Positions 25,199 to 34,118 of a stretch of 64,000 bases of DNA are shown piece by piece. Positions within the stretch are counted from its first letter, which is position 1; each line of letters starts with the position of its first letter. Source of the DNA: Neisseria shayeganii 871. Lineage in GTDB: Bacteria; Pseudomonadota; Gammaproteobacteria; Burkholderiales; Neisseriaceae. Position numbers and translations under genes: made by a program. A model generated the notes under the pieces. It worked only from the letters and a program-made list of their open reading frames with translations, searched no databases and was not told the origin of the DNA. The stretch is from contig NZ_JH164926.1 in the NCBI RefSeq assembly GCF_000226875.1, forward strand, positions 1,258,310 through 1,322,309, written 5' to 3'.

Positions 25199-25561
25199 AT
25201 GCATGATTCTGCAGACGACCCTTTGGCTGTGCCGGATGGCGCGCTGTGTTGCCCGGTACGCACCACACTCAGCATCATCGGCGGCAAATGGAAGGTGTTG
25301 ATTTTGTATCATTTGAATACCGATGTCCGCCGTTTCAACGAATTGCAGCGTCTACTCTCGGGCATTACCCAGCGCATGCTCACCCTGCAGTTGCGCGAGT
25401 TGGAGGCCGACGGCATCGTGCACCGCGAGGTTTATCCGCAGGTGCCGCCCAAGGTGGAATATTCGCTCACCGATTTCGGCCGCACCCTGTTGCCGGTGAT
25501 CGAGGCCATGTACCGCTGGGGTGAGGCGTATGCGGCGGAATGTGCGCGGCAGCGCTCGTAA
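25199..25561 (+). CDS. HxlR family transcriptional regulator
   Basis: A 120-residue winged-helix regulator. Family marks: [22 protein letters not shown] near the N-terminus with the leading cysteine (Cys18), [31 protein letters not shown] for the recognition helix, and [17 protein letters not shown] at the C-terminal dimer helix. HxlR proteins often sense thiol-reactive compounds through the N-terminal cysteine. It is divergent from DUF896 and pirin, which are the likely targets. Confidence 0.92.
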   Translation: MHDSADDPLAVPDGALCCPVRTTLSIIGGKWKVLILYHLNTDVRRFNELQRLLSGITQRMLTLQLRELEADGIVHREVYPQVPPKVEYSLTDFGRTLLPVIEAMYRWGEAYAAECARQRS

Positions 25562-25651
25562 TCTCTCTGGCGGCTGATGCCGTTTGCCCGCCGCTCATGC
25601 GGAAGCAGGCAGCGTTTTCCGTATTCGGCTTATTCGGCCGCGGTATCAGCC

Positions 25652-25837
25652 CGAGACCTTTGCAAAACCCCCATCTGCGGCGCATTTCTGCGTTGTGCGT
25701 TTATGCCCTATGGGTACTGCTCGCTCGCTTGTCTATCTCTATGATATGTCTTTCCCACGGGGATTCCTGACGTTCACGCTCGCTGCGCTGCTACGCCTTG
25801 AACTGCATCCACATCTGGGGGTTTTGCAAAGGTCTCA
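25652..25837 (+). mobile_element. Inverted-repeat element, long form, 186 bp
   Basis: Ends CGAGACCTTTGCAAAACCCC and GGGGTTTTGCAAAGGTCTCA, flanked by GCC on both sides. Its right end TGA (minus strand) serves as the stop codon of the TIGR03915-type gene. Confidence 0.9.
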
Positions 25838-26605
25838 GCCCGGCAATTCGGGTTGCTTTTCGGTGAGGTAAGCCCAATAGCGCTGCGGCACCTGTTGCCG
25901 GTGCAGGCGCGGGTTGCGGCGGGCGGCGATGTTGCTGCTGTGGAAATAACGCCGCCACAGCCGCTGGTAATCCTGCTCCTGCGGCGCATAGGCTGTTGTC
26001 AGCGCGGCGGTGTCGAGGTGGCTGATCGGGTACAGGCCTGTCTCATTGCTGGCCACGCCGTAAGCGCGCCCGGTGTCGAAAATGGCCCAGTGCTGCTGCG
26101 GATAGCGGCGGCGGAAATGCGGCACAATCAGCGGCAGCACGTCGTATTGCGGCGCGATGCGGGCCAGATAGAGGCTACCTGAAAGTTCTTCAAAGCGTAC
26201 AAACGCTTCCATGCGGTGTTTTTCGTGGCCGACGGTTTTCACCCACTGCGCCCATTGCAACACGTCGATATGGCCGTAATCACTCAGCAGGTCGCGGCGT
26301 TCGGGGCGCGCCAGCATCAGGCGGACGAGGCGCAAAAAGGTATCCGGCATCTCGGGGGCGGCAATCAGAAAACCGTACAGCAGCCGCACCATGCCGCGGC
26401 GGCCGATCTGCCGCTCCAGCCGTTCGCACACACGGCGGGCGTGCTCGGTGCTGGTGGCCACGTTTTCGCTGTGGCCGAACAAATCGGTGTCGTGCGCATC
26501 GGCAGTCAGATGCACCTGATCGGGCGGCAGACGGCGGGCGTACACCTCAAACACGGCGCTCAACAAACCGTCAAAACTGCCGTTGTAATGCAAGATCACA
26601 CGCAT
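25835..26605 (-). CDS. TIGR03915-type putative DNA repair/modification protein
   Basis: A 256-residue protein of the TIGR03915 family (DUF4130-like), a partner of a radical SAM enzyme. It begins MRVILHYNGSFDGLLSAVFEVY, contains the conserved HSENVATS segment and the central YGHIDVLQWAQWVKTVGHEKHRMEAFVRF block with VPHFRRRYP later. The family is usually annotated as a putative DNA metabolism protein, with uracil-DNA-glycosylase-like context; the reaction is unproven. It lies 23 bases downstream of the radical SAM gene. The frame ends in TGA provided by the first bases of a repeat element, so the native C-terminus may have been altered slightly by the insertion. Confidence 0.85.
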   Translation of the reverse strand: MRVILHYNGSFDGLLSAVFEVYARRLPPDQVHLTADAHDTDLFGHSENVATSTEHARRVCERLERQIGRRGMVRLLYGFLIAAPEMPDTFLRLVRLMLARPERRDLLSDYGHIDVLQWAQWVKTVGHEKHRMEAFVRFEELSGSLYLARIAPQYDVLPLIVPHFRRRYPQQHWAIFDTGRAYGVASNETGLYPISHLDTAALTTAYAPQEQDYQRLWRRYFHSSNIAARRNPRLHRQQVPQRYWAYLTEKQPELPG

Positions 26606-26628
26606 GGGCGGGTTCCTATGGGCGCGGT

Positions 26629-27891
26629 TCAAGCAAACAAATCGCTTTGCACGGCATCGCTTTGGCCGAACTTGGAGCGGGTGTGTTGCAGCAGCAGACC
26701 GCGCAATTGCGTGCTGTCGATTAAGTCGGCATAGCGGTTGGGTTCGGGCAGGGTAATGAAATAGCGCGCGCGGTTTAAGGCCACGCCCATTTTGCGCAGC
26801 TGGGCCATGGTGATCATGCGGAAGCGGCGGGCCTGCACGATTCGGCGGGCGGACTTCACGCCGATGCCGGGCACGCGCAGAATCATTTCCAGCGGCGCGT
26901 GTTGCAGCGGCACCGGAAACCATTCGCGGTGCCGCAATGCCCACGCCAGTTTGGGGTCGAAGTCCAGGTCGAGAAAAGGTTGTTGCTCGTCTAAAATTTC
27001 ATGGTCGGCAAAGCCGTAAAAACGCATCAGCCAGTCGGCCTGATAGAGCCGGTTTTCTCTCCGCAGCGGCACTTGTGCCGATAAGGGCGGCAGGCGTTTG
27101 TCGGCCAATACCGGCACATAGCCGGAGTAATACACGCGTTTGAGGCCGTAATTACGGTAAAAACCGCCGGCGGCGCGGATGATTTGGCGGTCGGTTTCGC
27201 CTGCCGCGCCGATGATGAACTGTGTGCTTTGCCCCGCCGGGGCGAACTTGGGCGTGGATTTGAGGGTTTTGCGGCTGTCGGCCAAGGCGGCGATTTCGTT
27301 GTGCACAAACGCCATCGGCTGCGTCATGTCGCGGTGGTTTTTTTCGGGCGCGAGCAGCTTGAGGCCGGAAACGGTGGGGATTTCCATGTTGACGCTGAGG
27401 CGGTCGGCATACAGCCCGGCTTCGTGCAGGATTTCAGGAGAGGCTTTGGGAATGGTTTTCAGGTGGATGTAGCCGTGAAAGCGGTGTTCTTCACGCAGTT
27501 TTTTGGCAATCCGCACCAAGCGTTCCATGGTGTAATTGGCATTTTTGAAGATGCCGGAACTTAAAAACAGCCCTTCGATATAGTTGCGGCGGTAAAAGCT
27601 CATGGTCAAATCCACCACTTCATCCACCGTAAACGCCGCGCGCGGGATGTCGTTGCTGCGGCGGGAAGCGCAGTAGGCGCAGTCGTAGATGCAATGGTTG
27701 GTGAGCAGGATTTTCAGCAGCGAGACGCAGCGGCCGTCTTCGGTGAAACTGTGGCAGATACCGGCGCGGGACGAGTTGCCCAAGCCCTGCCCCTTATTGC
27801 CGCGCGAACCGCCGCCGGACGAGCAGGAAACATCGTATTTGGCCGCGTCGGCCAGTATTTCCAGCTTGCGGCTGAGCTTGGCGTAATCCAT
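26629..27891 (-). CDS. Putative DNA modification/repair radical SAM protein (TIGR03916 type)
   Basis: A 420-residue radical SAM enzyme. The cluster-binding motif is Cys67-x3-Cys71-x2-Cys74 (NHCIYDCAYC). A C-terminal helix-hairpin-helix (ILRVPGIGVKSARRIVQARR) suggests DNA contact. This architecture with a TIGR03915 partner immediately downstream is a conserved two-gene unit, annotated as putative DNA modification/repair. The substrate is unknown. The glycine-rich CSSGGGSRGNKGQG segment near residue 23-36 is a family feature. Confidence 0.9.
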   Translation of the reverse strand: MDYAKLSRKLEILADAAKYDVSCSSGGGSRGNKGQGLGNSSRAGICHSFTEDGRCVSLLKILLTNHCIYDCAYCASRRSNDIPRAAFTVDEVVDLTMSFYRRNYIEGLFLSSGIFKNANYTMERLVRIAKKLREEHRFHGYIHLKTIPKASPEILHEAGLYADRLSVNMEIPTVSGLKLLAPEKNHRDMTQPMAFVHNEIAALADSRKTLKSTPKFAPAGQSTQFIIGAAGETDRQIIRAAGGFYRNYGLKRVYYSGYVPVLADKRLPPLSAQVPLRRENRLYQADWLMRFYGFADHEILDEQQPFLDLDFDPKLAWALRHREWFPVPLQHAPLEMILRVPGIGVKSARRIVQARRFRMITMAQLRKMGVALNRARYFITLPEPNRYADLIDSTQLRGLLLQHTRSKFGQSDAVQSDLFA

Positions 27892-27987
27892 GGTGTGACT
27901 TCATAAAATCGTATTTTTTGATTATAAAGATTAGATTTTATTCAGTCAGCTAAATTTTTTCTTAGTATTAAAATTGGCAGGCAAACA

Positions 27988-28022
27988 AACAGGCTACCTG
28001 AAAACCTTTCAGGTAGCCTGTT
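27988..28022. terminator. DUS inverted-pair terminator after murA
   Basis: AACAGGCTACCTGAAA and TTTCAGGTAGCCTGTT form a 16-bp stem with a 3-4 base loop, 17 bases past the murA stop. Confidence 0.85.
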
Positions 28023-28038
28023 CGTCAATTAAGCTGCC

Positions 28039-29292
28039 TCAGCCGCGCACCCGTTCGATTAAGGCGCCCACTTTGCCCAACTTCTCTTCGATGTGTTCGT
28101 AACCGCGGTCGAGGTGGTAAATGCGCTCGACCACGGTTTCGCCGTCGGCCACCAGGCCGGCAATCACCAGGCTGGCCGAAGCGCGCAAATCGGTGGCCAT
28201 CACAGTGGCGCCGGAAAGTTTTTCCACGCCTTTGATCATGGCGGTATTGCCTTCGGCGGTGATTTGGGCGCCCATGCGGTTGAGCTCGGGCACGTGCATG
28301 AAGCGGTTTTCAAAAATGGTTTCCACCACGCGGCTGCTGCCTTCGGCCACGGCGTTCATGGCCATAAACTGCGCCTGCATATCGGTGGGGAAACCGGGAT
28401 GCGGCACGGTGCGGATGTCCACCGCTTTCGGGCGTTGGCGCATATCGATGGCGATCCAGTCGTCGCCGGCTTCAATCACGGCGCCGGCTTCCACCAGTTT
28501 GTCCAACACCACCTCCATGGTTTTCGGCGCGGCGTTGCGCAGCACCACATGGCCGCCGGTCATGGCAACGGCGCAGAGGAAGGTGCCGGTTTCGATGCGG
28601 TCGGCCACCACGCTGTGGGTGCAGCCGTGCAGTTTTTCCACACCCTCCACCGTCATCACCGGCGTGCCGATGCCGCGGATTTTGGCGCCCATCTTTACCA
28701 AGCATTCGGCCAAATCCACTACTTCGGGTTCAATGGCGCAATTTTCCAAAACGGTGGTGCCTTCGGCCAACGTGGCGGCCATCAGCAGGTTTTCGGTGCC
28801 GCCCACGGTGACCATGTCCATCACCACGCGTGCGCCTTTCAGCTTGCCGCTGGCTTTTACATAGCCGTGCTCGATGGTGATGGTGGCGCCCATGGCCTCC
28901 AGCCCTTTCAGGTGTTGGTCAACCGGGCGCGAGCCGATGGCGCAGCCGCCGGGCAGGCTGACTTCGGCATGGCCGAAACGCGCCAGGGTGGGGCCGAGCA
29001 CCAGAATCGAGGCGCGCATGGTTTTCACCAGCTCGTAAGGGGCGCAGGTGTTGTTGACCGTACCGCCATTGATGTAAAACGCGCTTACCCCGTCGCTTTC
29101 CACCTGTGCGCCCATGCCTTGCAGCAGTTTGTGGGTGGTTTTCACGTCGGCCAGCATGGGCACGTTTTTCAAGTGGAGGATGTCTTCGGTCAGCAGGCCG
29201 GCGCACATCAGCGGTAGGGCGGCGTTTTTGGCGCCGGAAATGGTGATTTCGCCGTTGAGGGGGCCGTTGCCGGTGATTTTCAGTTTGTCCAC
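28039..29292 (-). CDS. murA: UDP-N-acetylglucosamine 1-carboxyvinyltransferase
   Basis: A 417-residue MurA that transfers enolpyruvate from PEP to UDP-GlcNAc, the first committed step of peptidoglycan synthesis and the fosfomycin target. The catalytic loop with Cys117 is present ([14 protein letters not shown]), so it is the usual fosfomycin-sensitive type at this position. The N-terminal [15 protein letters not shown] and [12 protein letters not shown] segments are also typical. Ends in a DUS hairpin. Confidence 0.97.
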   Translation of the reverse strand: MDKLKITGNGPLNGEITISGAKNAALPLMCAGLLTEDILHLKNVPMLADVKTTHKLLQGMGAQVESDGVSAFYINGGTVNNTCAPYELVKTMRASILVLGPTLARFGHAEVSLPGGCAIGSRPVDQHLKGLEAMGATITIEHGYVKASGKLKGARVVMDMVTVGGTENLLMAATLAEGTTVLENCAIEPEVVDLAECLVKMGAKIRGIGTPVMTVEGVEKLHGCTHSVVADRIETGTFLCAVAMTGGHVVLRNAAPKTMEVVLDKLVEAGAVIEAGDDWIAIDMRQRPKAVDIRTVPHPGFPTDMQAQFMAMNAVAEGSSRVVETIFENRFMHVPELNRMGAQITAEGNTAMIKGVEKLSGATVMATDLRASASLVIAGLVADGETVVERIYHLDRGYEHIEEKLGKVGALIERVRG

Positions 29293-29361
29293 GGTGTGTC
29301 TCGGTAACTAAGGGTTGGGCCGGAATGCGGCGCGGTGTGGGTGGTTTGTTTTCAGGTAGCC

Positions 29362-29543
29362 TGAGACCTTTGCAAAACCCCCATCTGCGGCGCATTTCTG
29401 CGTTGTGCGTTTATGCCCTATGGGTACTGCTCGCTCGCCTATCTAGATGATATGTCTGTCCCACAGGGATTCCTGACGTTCACGCTCGCTGCGCTGCTAC
29501 GCCTTGAACTGCATCCACATCTGGGGCTTTTGCAAAGGTCTCA
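29362..29543 (+). mobile_element. Inverted-repeat element, long form, 182 bp
   Basis: Ends TGAGACCTTTGCAAAACCCC and GCTTTTGCAAAGGTCTCA, flanked by GCC on both sides; the left end overlaps a DUS by one base. It sits between hpf and murA, upstream of murA. Confidence 0.9.
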
Positions 29544-29679
29544 GCCTGTAGGGCATTGCTGAAAAAACGGCGGATTATAAAGCGGTTTGCCCGCCTTGTG
29601 GGGCGGGCGGAAAATTTTTACATCGGGCAAACAGACGGCAAAACAGGCTGCTTCGGCAGCCTGTGAAAGGGGAGGGCGC

Positions 29680-30003
29680 TTAAGATTCGGCGCTCAGTTT
29701 GCCGCTGGATTCGGCGCGGTGGTCGTGGGTTTTTTCTTTGTGTTTGAGCACCGCACGGTCGAGTTTGTCGGCCAGTAAATCGATGGCGGCATACATGTCT
29801 TTATCGGTTTGATCGATGTGCAGGTCTTTGCCCGCCATGTGCCAATCCACTTCTGCTTTCTGCACCAGTTTGTCCACCGAGAGGGTAACGGTGGCGGAAA
29901 TCACATTGTCGCTGTGCCGCATGATGCGCTCGAGTTTGCTGCGGATGTAGTCTTTCAGCGCGTCGGTCACTTCGATGTTGATGCCGTTGATTTTCAGATT
30001 CAT
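29680..30003 (-). CDS. hpf: Ribosome hibernation-promoting factor (short HPF)
   Basis: A 107-residue short-form HPF/YfiA protein. It has the beta-alpha-beta-beta-beta-alpha core (MNLKINGINIEVTDALKDYIRSKLERI, then DNVISATVTLSVDKL, and AAIDLLADKLDRAVLKHKEK). It binds the 30S decoding centre and supports 70S/100S hibernation in stationary phase. Position immediately after rpoN, with a 52-base gap, is conserved across proteobacteria. The short form suggests it needs a separate dimerising factor or acts like E. coli HPF. Confidence 0.95.
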   Translation of the reverse strand: MNLKINGINIEVTDALKDYIRSKLERIMRHSDNVISATVTLSVDKLVQKAEVDWHMAGKDLHIDQTDKDMYAAIDLLADKLDRAVLKHKEKTHDHRAESSGKLSAES

Positions 30004-30055
30004 AGCAGACTCCTTCGAGGGGTTGTGCCTGCCTGGCGGCGCGCAAACCGGGGAA

Positions 30056-31429
30056 CTACGGCTGTTTGCGTTTACGTTGGTGGGCAGGCGGGAAATTCAT
30101 CTCTTCGCGGTATTTGGCTACGGTACGGCGGGCCAGCGTCATGCCCTGCAGGGCGAGGCGGTCGGCGATGGCTTGGTCTGAGAGCGGCTTGGCTTTGTTT
30201 TCCGAGGCAAACAGGCTTTCCATCACGGCTTTCACCGCGCCGGCGCTCACGCCCTGTTCGTCTTCTTCGTCGGCGTAAACGGCGGCTTGGCTGAAGAAGT
30301 AGCGTAACGGAAATACGCCTTGCGGGCAAGCCAGATATTTTTGGTTGACGGCGCGCGATACGGTGCTTTCGGCCAGGCCCAATTCTTGGGCGGTGTCTTT
30401 GATGGTCATCGGCACCAGGCCGATGGCGCCGAATTGGAAGAAGTCGGCCTGTTTTTCCAGAATGATGTCGGCCAGACGCAGCACGGTGCTTTTGCGCTGC
30501 TCCAATGAGAGCAGCAGGGTTTTGGCTTCGGCGAGTTTCTGCTTGAGTTCGGGCGCGCTGCCGCCGCATTCGCCGAGCAGTTCGCAGTATTCGCGGTTGA
30601 GCCGAACCTGCGGCCAGGCCTGGCGGTAGGCGCCGGTTTTCCATTCGCCGGTTTCTTCATCGGGACGGATCCACACATCAGGCTCGATGTATTCGGTGTG
30701 GCCGGCGGCGGCATAGCCGTAGGCGGGAAAAGGGTTGAGCGAAGACACCAGCGCTTGGGCGGCTTCGATGGTGGCGGTGCTGTATTGGGGATGCTGTTTG
30801 CGTACCTGCGGGGCGAGGGTGATTTTGCCTACGTCGTTCAGGTAGCCCTGCACCAGTTTGACGGCGCAGAACACGGTTTCGCACGGTTCGCGGCGGGCCA
30901 GCTGTAAGAGTAGCGATTCGGCCAAGTCGCGTGCGCCGGTGCCGGGCGGGTCGAAGCGCTGGAGCTGTTGCAGGGCGGCGGCCAAGTCTGCTTCGTCCAG
31001 CATCCATTCCAGCGGCGAATGCTCCACAATCTCTTCAAGGCTTTCTTTCAGGTAGCCTTGGTCGTCGAGGTAGTCGATCAGCAGGTGTACCCTTGCGGCT
31101 TCTTCGCGATCCAGCGGATGTTCGCACACCTGCTCGTGCAGCAGGCGGCGGAAGTCGGCTTCGTCGGCCACGGTGGCCCACAAATCGCTTTCTTCGCCGC
31201 TGCTGATTTTGCGGGTAATCGGCACGGCGGCGGAGTAGTGGATTTCGGGCTGGCCGCTGTCGGCGTCGCCCGTTTCGGCGCGCTCCAGCAGGGGGTTGTC
31301 TTCCAGCCAGGATTCCACTTCTTCAGCCAGCTCCTGCGAAGACATGTGCAGCACGCGCAAAGACTGCTGCTGCTTTTGGTTGAGCAGCTGGGTTTGGCGG
31401 AGTTTGAGTTTGACCGCTTGCGTTGTCAT
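30056..31429 (-). CDS. rpoN: RNA polymerase sigma-54 factor
   Basis: A 457-residue sigma-54. Region I is glutamine/leucine rich (KLRQTQLLNQKQQQSLRVLHMSSQEL), an acidic region II follows, and the C-terminal HTH (IKDTAQELGLAESTVSRAVNQKYL) and the RpoN box (ARRTVAKYREEMNFPPAHQRK) are intact. This contrasts with pathogenic Neisseria, whose rpoN-like gene is reported as defective. It lies between lptB and hpf in the conserved lptCAB-rpoN-hpf order. The 17-base gap to lptB indicates co-transcription. Confidence 0.96.
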   Translation of the reverse strand: MTTQAVKLKLRQTQLLNQKQQQSLRVLHMSSQELAEEVESWLEDNPLLERAETGDADSGQPEIHYSAAVPITRKISSGEESDLWATVADEADFRRLLHEQVCEHPLDREEAARVHLLIDYLDDQGYLKESLEEIVEHSPLEWMLDEADLAAALQQLQRFDPPGTGARDLAESLLLQLARREPCETVFCAVKLVQGYLNDVGKITLAPQVRKQHPQYSTATIEAAQALVSSLNPFPAYGYAAAGHTEYIEPDVWIRPDEETGEWKTGAYRQAWPQVRLNREYCELLGECGGSAPELKQKLAEAKTLLLSLEQRKSTVLRLADIILEKQADFFQFGAIGLVPMTIKDTAQELGLAESTVSRAVNQKYLACPQGVFPLRYFFSQAAVYADEEDEQGVSAGAVKAVMESLFASENKAKPLSDQAIADRLALQGMTLARRTVAKYREEMNFPPAHQRKRKQP

Positions 31430-31446
31430 AACCGGCTACCTGAAAC

Positions 31447-32190
31447 TCAATAATCGAAGTTTTCGCCCAAATACACGGCGCGGACTTCGTCGTTGTTGAC
31501 CAGGTCTTCGGGGCGGCCGTCGGCCAGCACGCGGCCTTCGCTGATGATGTAGGCTCGGTCGCAGATGCGCAGGGTTTCGCGCACGTTGTGGTCGGTAATC
31601 AGCACGCCGATGCCGCGCTGTTTGAGGAAACCGATGATGTTTTGGATGTCGATGACCGCAATCGGATCGACGCCGGCAAAGGGTTCGTCGAGCAGGATGA
31701 AGCGCGGGTTCATAGCCAGCACGCGGGCAATCTCCACCCGGCGGCGTTCGCCGCCCGACAATGCAGGCGCGGGGCTGCGGCGCAGGTGGCCGATGTTGAG
31801 GTCGGCCAAGAGGCCGTTGAGGGTGTCTTCGATGCGGGCAGGGTTGCTTTCGTGCAGCTCGAGAATGGCGCGGATGTTTTCTTCCACCGTCATTTTGCGG
31901 AAGATGGAGGCTTCCTGCGGCAGATAGCCCAGCCCGAGGCGGGCGCGCTGGTAAACCGTCATGTGCCGGAGCCGGTGGCCGTCCAGACCGATTTCGCCGG
32001 CATCGGCGGCCACGAGGCCGACAATCATGTAGAAGCTGGTGGTTTTGCCCGCGCCGTTGGGGCCGAGCAGGCCGACCACTTCGCCGCTGCTGATGTCGAG
32101 CGAAAAGTCTTTCACCACTTGGCGTTGCTTGAAGCTTTTCTGCAGTTGCCGCACGCTCAGGCGGCTGCCGGGTGTTGTCGGCACATTCAT
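31447..32190 (-). CDS. lptB: LPS export ABC transporter ATPase LptB
   Basis: A 247-residue ABC ATPase energising LPS extraction from the inner membrane with LptFG. Walker [10 protein letters not shown], the [15 protein letters not shown] signature and Walker [14 protein letters not shown] are intact, with the H-loop [10 protein letters not shown]. It belongs to the lptCAB-rpoN-hpf cluster. A DUS inverted pair lies between lptA and lptB. Confidence 0.96.
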   Translation of the reverse strand: MNVPTTPGSRLSVRQLQKSFKQRQVVKDFSLDISSGEVVGLLGPNGAGKTTSFYMIVGLVAADAGEIGLDGHRLRHMTVYQRARLGLGYLPQEASIFRKMTVEENIRAILELHESNPARIEDTLNGLLADLNIGHLRRSPAPALSGGERRRVEIARVLAMNPRFILLDEPFAGVDPIAVIDIQNIIGFLKQRGIGVLITDHNVRETLRICDRAYIISEGRVLADGRPEDLVNNDEVRAVYLGENFDY

Positions 32191-32225
32191 GATTGGTTTC
32201 CCGTTATTTTGATTTTGGTCTTGTC

Positions 32226-32276
32226 GGGCTACCTGAAAGCCTGTTGCCGCCGGTCGGCGTGTTTTCAGGTAGCCTG
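32226..32276. repeat. DUS inverted pair inside the lpt operon
   Basis: Two opposed DUS copies (GGGCTACCTGAAA ... TTTTCAGGTAGCCT) flank about 25 bases between lptA and lptB. On the transcribed (minus) strand no U-run follows, so it may be a weak attenuator or a folding/processing site rather than a full terminator. Confidence 0.65.
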
Positions 32277-32284
32277 CTGCGGCA

Positions 32285-32797
32285 TCAGTTTTGCGGCTGG
32301 ATGGTGATGCTGACGCGGCCGCGGTTGGCGTTGTTTTTGCTGCCGCCCATCACGGTATACACCTCGGTGCGGGTGTTGTAGGTGATGGTTTCGCCGCGCG
32401 CATTGTCGCCGCCGCGCTCCAGGCGGGCGTTGCCGCTGAGTTTCACGATGCCGGTGGCCGACTGGTATTCCACCCGGTTGGCCTGCCCCTTCACGTGGCC
32501 TTGGCGGTCGAGCTGCTGGCCGAACTGCACCGGGCTGCCGGTGGCGGTGATGGTTTGGGTGCCGCTGGCGGCGCGCACCACGCGGACTTTGCCGGCGTGG
32601 ATATACATGGTTCCCTGTTTGATGACCACGTTGCCGGAAAATTCGGTGCTTTGGTTGCCTTGATCCAGCGAGCCTTGGTCGGCCTCGATTTGGATGGGCT
32701 GGTTGCGGTCGGAGGTGAGTGCGTGTGCGGGCAGAACGGCGGCCAACAGCAGAACGCACAGCAGGCGGGGCTTAAGGATGGTCGGTTTGCGGGTCAT
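32285..32797 (-). CDS. lptA: LPS transport periplasmic protein LptA
   Basis: A 170-residue protein with a signal peptide ending around AHA|LTSD and the beta-jellyroll OstA/LptA domain ([58 protein letters not shown]). It forms the periplasmic bridge of the LPS export machine. It overlaps lptC by 26 bases, so the two are translationally linked. Confidence 0.95.
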   Translation of the reverse strand: MTRKPTILKPRLLCVLLLAAVLPAHALTSDRNQPIQIEADQGSLDQGNQSTEFSGNVVIKQGTMYIHAGKVRVVRAASGTQTITATGSPVQFGQQLDRQGHVKGQANRVEYQSATGIVKLSGNARLERGGDNARGETITYNTRTEVYTVMGGSKNNANRGRVSITIQPQN

Positions 32798-33356
32798 AAA
32801 TCACGGCCTTTATGCGTGAAGAGAGGTTGAGGCGTCTGGCGGCATGATCGTACACCATGCCTTGCGCGGTGCCGTGCGAGGCGCCGTAGCGGTAGCGCAC
32901 CCAGTCTTCGGTTCGGGCGGTTTGGGTGTCGGTGTCGATGGTTAGGGTGTCGGTTTCCATGCGGCCGGCGGGCGAATCGGCGGTGGCGGGTTTCACCAGC
33001 ACCACGCCGCCGCTGAGGGCCACTGTTTCGTGGTCGTTCACATAATGCGCCTGCGCGGCCTGAACGCGGTAGTGCTCGCCGCTGTGGGGGGCGAACACGA
33101 TATCGGGCTTGGCCAGATAGGCGTCTGAGCGGGCCGGAAACTGCCAGGCGCGCTCGGCGGTTAACTGCTCGGCCACCGCGCCGTCGGCGCCGAAACGCTT
33201 GGCCTGGATGCCGAAAATTTCATATTGCGGCTCGTGCGGACTGAGCGCCACTTCTTCGGTTTCCAGCTGGCTCACGCGGTCGAGCCAGAAGCTGACGCCG
33301 CCCAAAGCCAGGGCCAACATCAGCGGAAACCACCAGCCGGCCAGTTTCTTCATCAT
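32772..33356 (-). CDS. lptC: LPS export inner membrane component LptC
   Basis: A 194-residue bitopic membrane protein: one N-terminal helix (WFPLMLALALGGVSFWL) followed by a periplasmic LptC jellyroll (PQYEIFGIQAKRFG, HYVNDHETVALSGGVVLVKP). It receives LPS from LptBFG and passes it to LptA. The start ATG ATG A overlaps the kdsC stop codon, so translation is coupled. A much longer frame upstream lies inside kdsC and is spurious. Confidence 0.92.
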   Translation of the reverse strand: MMKKLAGWWFPLMLALALGGVSFWLDRVSQLETEEVALSPHEPQYEIFGIQAKRFGADGAVAEQLTAERAWQFPARSDAYLAKPDIVFAPHSGEHYRVQAAQAHYVNDHETVALSGGVVLVKPATADSPAGRMETDTLTIDTDTQTARTEDWVRYRYGASHGTAQGMVYDHAARRLNLSSRIKAVIYDPQTDHP

Positions 33357-33889
33357 TGCGTGTAGCGCTCCAAAGCGGGTTTCAGGTAGCCCTGCGCTTC
33401 CATGATCAGGTCGCACAGTTCGCGCACCGCGCCGGCACCGGCCGGGCGGGCGGTGGTGTAAACGGCATAGTGTTTGACGAAATCGTGCGCTTCCGGCACC
33501 GCCACCGGCAGCCCGCACCGCACCATCACCGGCAAATCCACCACATCGTCGCCGATATAAGCACATTCGTGCTCGGCCACGCCGGAGGCGGCGCGCAGCG
33601 CTTCATAAGCGGCGCGTTTGTCGCTGATGCCTTTGAAATAGTGGCCGATGCCCAAAGCACGCACCCGCACGCCCACCGAAGGCGCATCGCGGCCGGTGAT
33701 GATGGCGGTTTGCACGCCGTTTTGCTGCAGCATTTTGATGCCGTGGCCGTCGAGCGTGTGGAAGGCTTTGATTTCTTCGCCGTTGTCGCGGATAAAAATG
33801 CGGCCGTCGGTTAACACGCCGTCCACGTCCATAATCAGCAGTTTGATGGCGGCGGCACGGCGGCGCAGTTCGTCGGGCAGAGGGTTCAT
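33353..33889 (-). CDS. kdsC: KDO 8-phosphate phosphatase
   Basis: A 178-residue HAD phosphatase that dephosphorylates KDO-8-P to KDO for the LPS inner core. HAD motif I is MDVDGVLTDG, motif II ITGRDAPSV, and motif III/IV GDDVVDLPVM. The start MNPLPDELR was chosen; the earlier in-frame codons read through a DUS-like sequence. It leads the kdsC-lptC-lptA-lptB-rpoN-hpf run, linking KDO synthesis with LPS export. Confidence 0.93.
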   Translation of the reverse strand: MNPLPDELRRRAAAIKLLIMDVDGVLTDGRIFIRDNGEEIKAFHTLDGHGIKMLQQNGVQTAIITGRDAPSVGVRVRALGIGHYFKGISDKRAAYEALRAASGVAEHECAYIGDDVVDLPVMVRCGLPVAVPEAHDFVKHYAVYTTARPAGAGAVRELCDLIMEAQGYLKPALERYTQ

Positions 33890-34118
33890 CGTCAGGCACG
33901 GGTTGGGGCGGGTTTCAGGTAGCCCATCATACCACGGACGCCGCACAAAACCGGCACTTCGGGCAAAGCGAAGCGCCGTCTTAACGCCAAGCGTAGGCGA
34001 TATTTACAAAAATTGACCGAACGCGCGTTTCTGAAGTATAAACGCAAAGTTTGGCGGCGGTCGGCCCGACGCGCCCCCACACACCTTTTCAAACAACAAC
34101 CCACGAGGTTATTGCATC

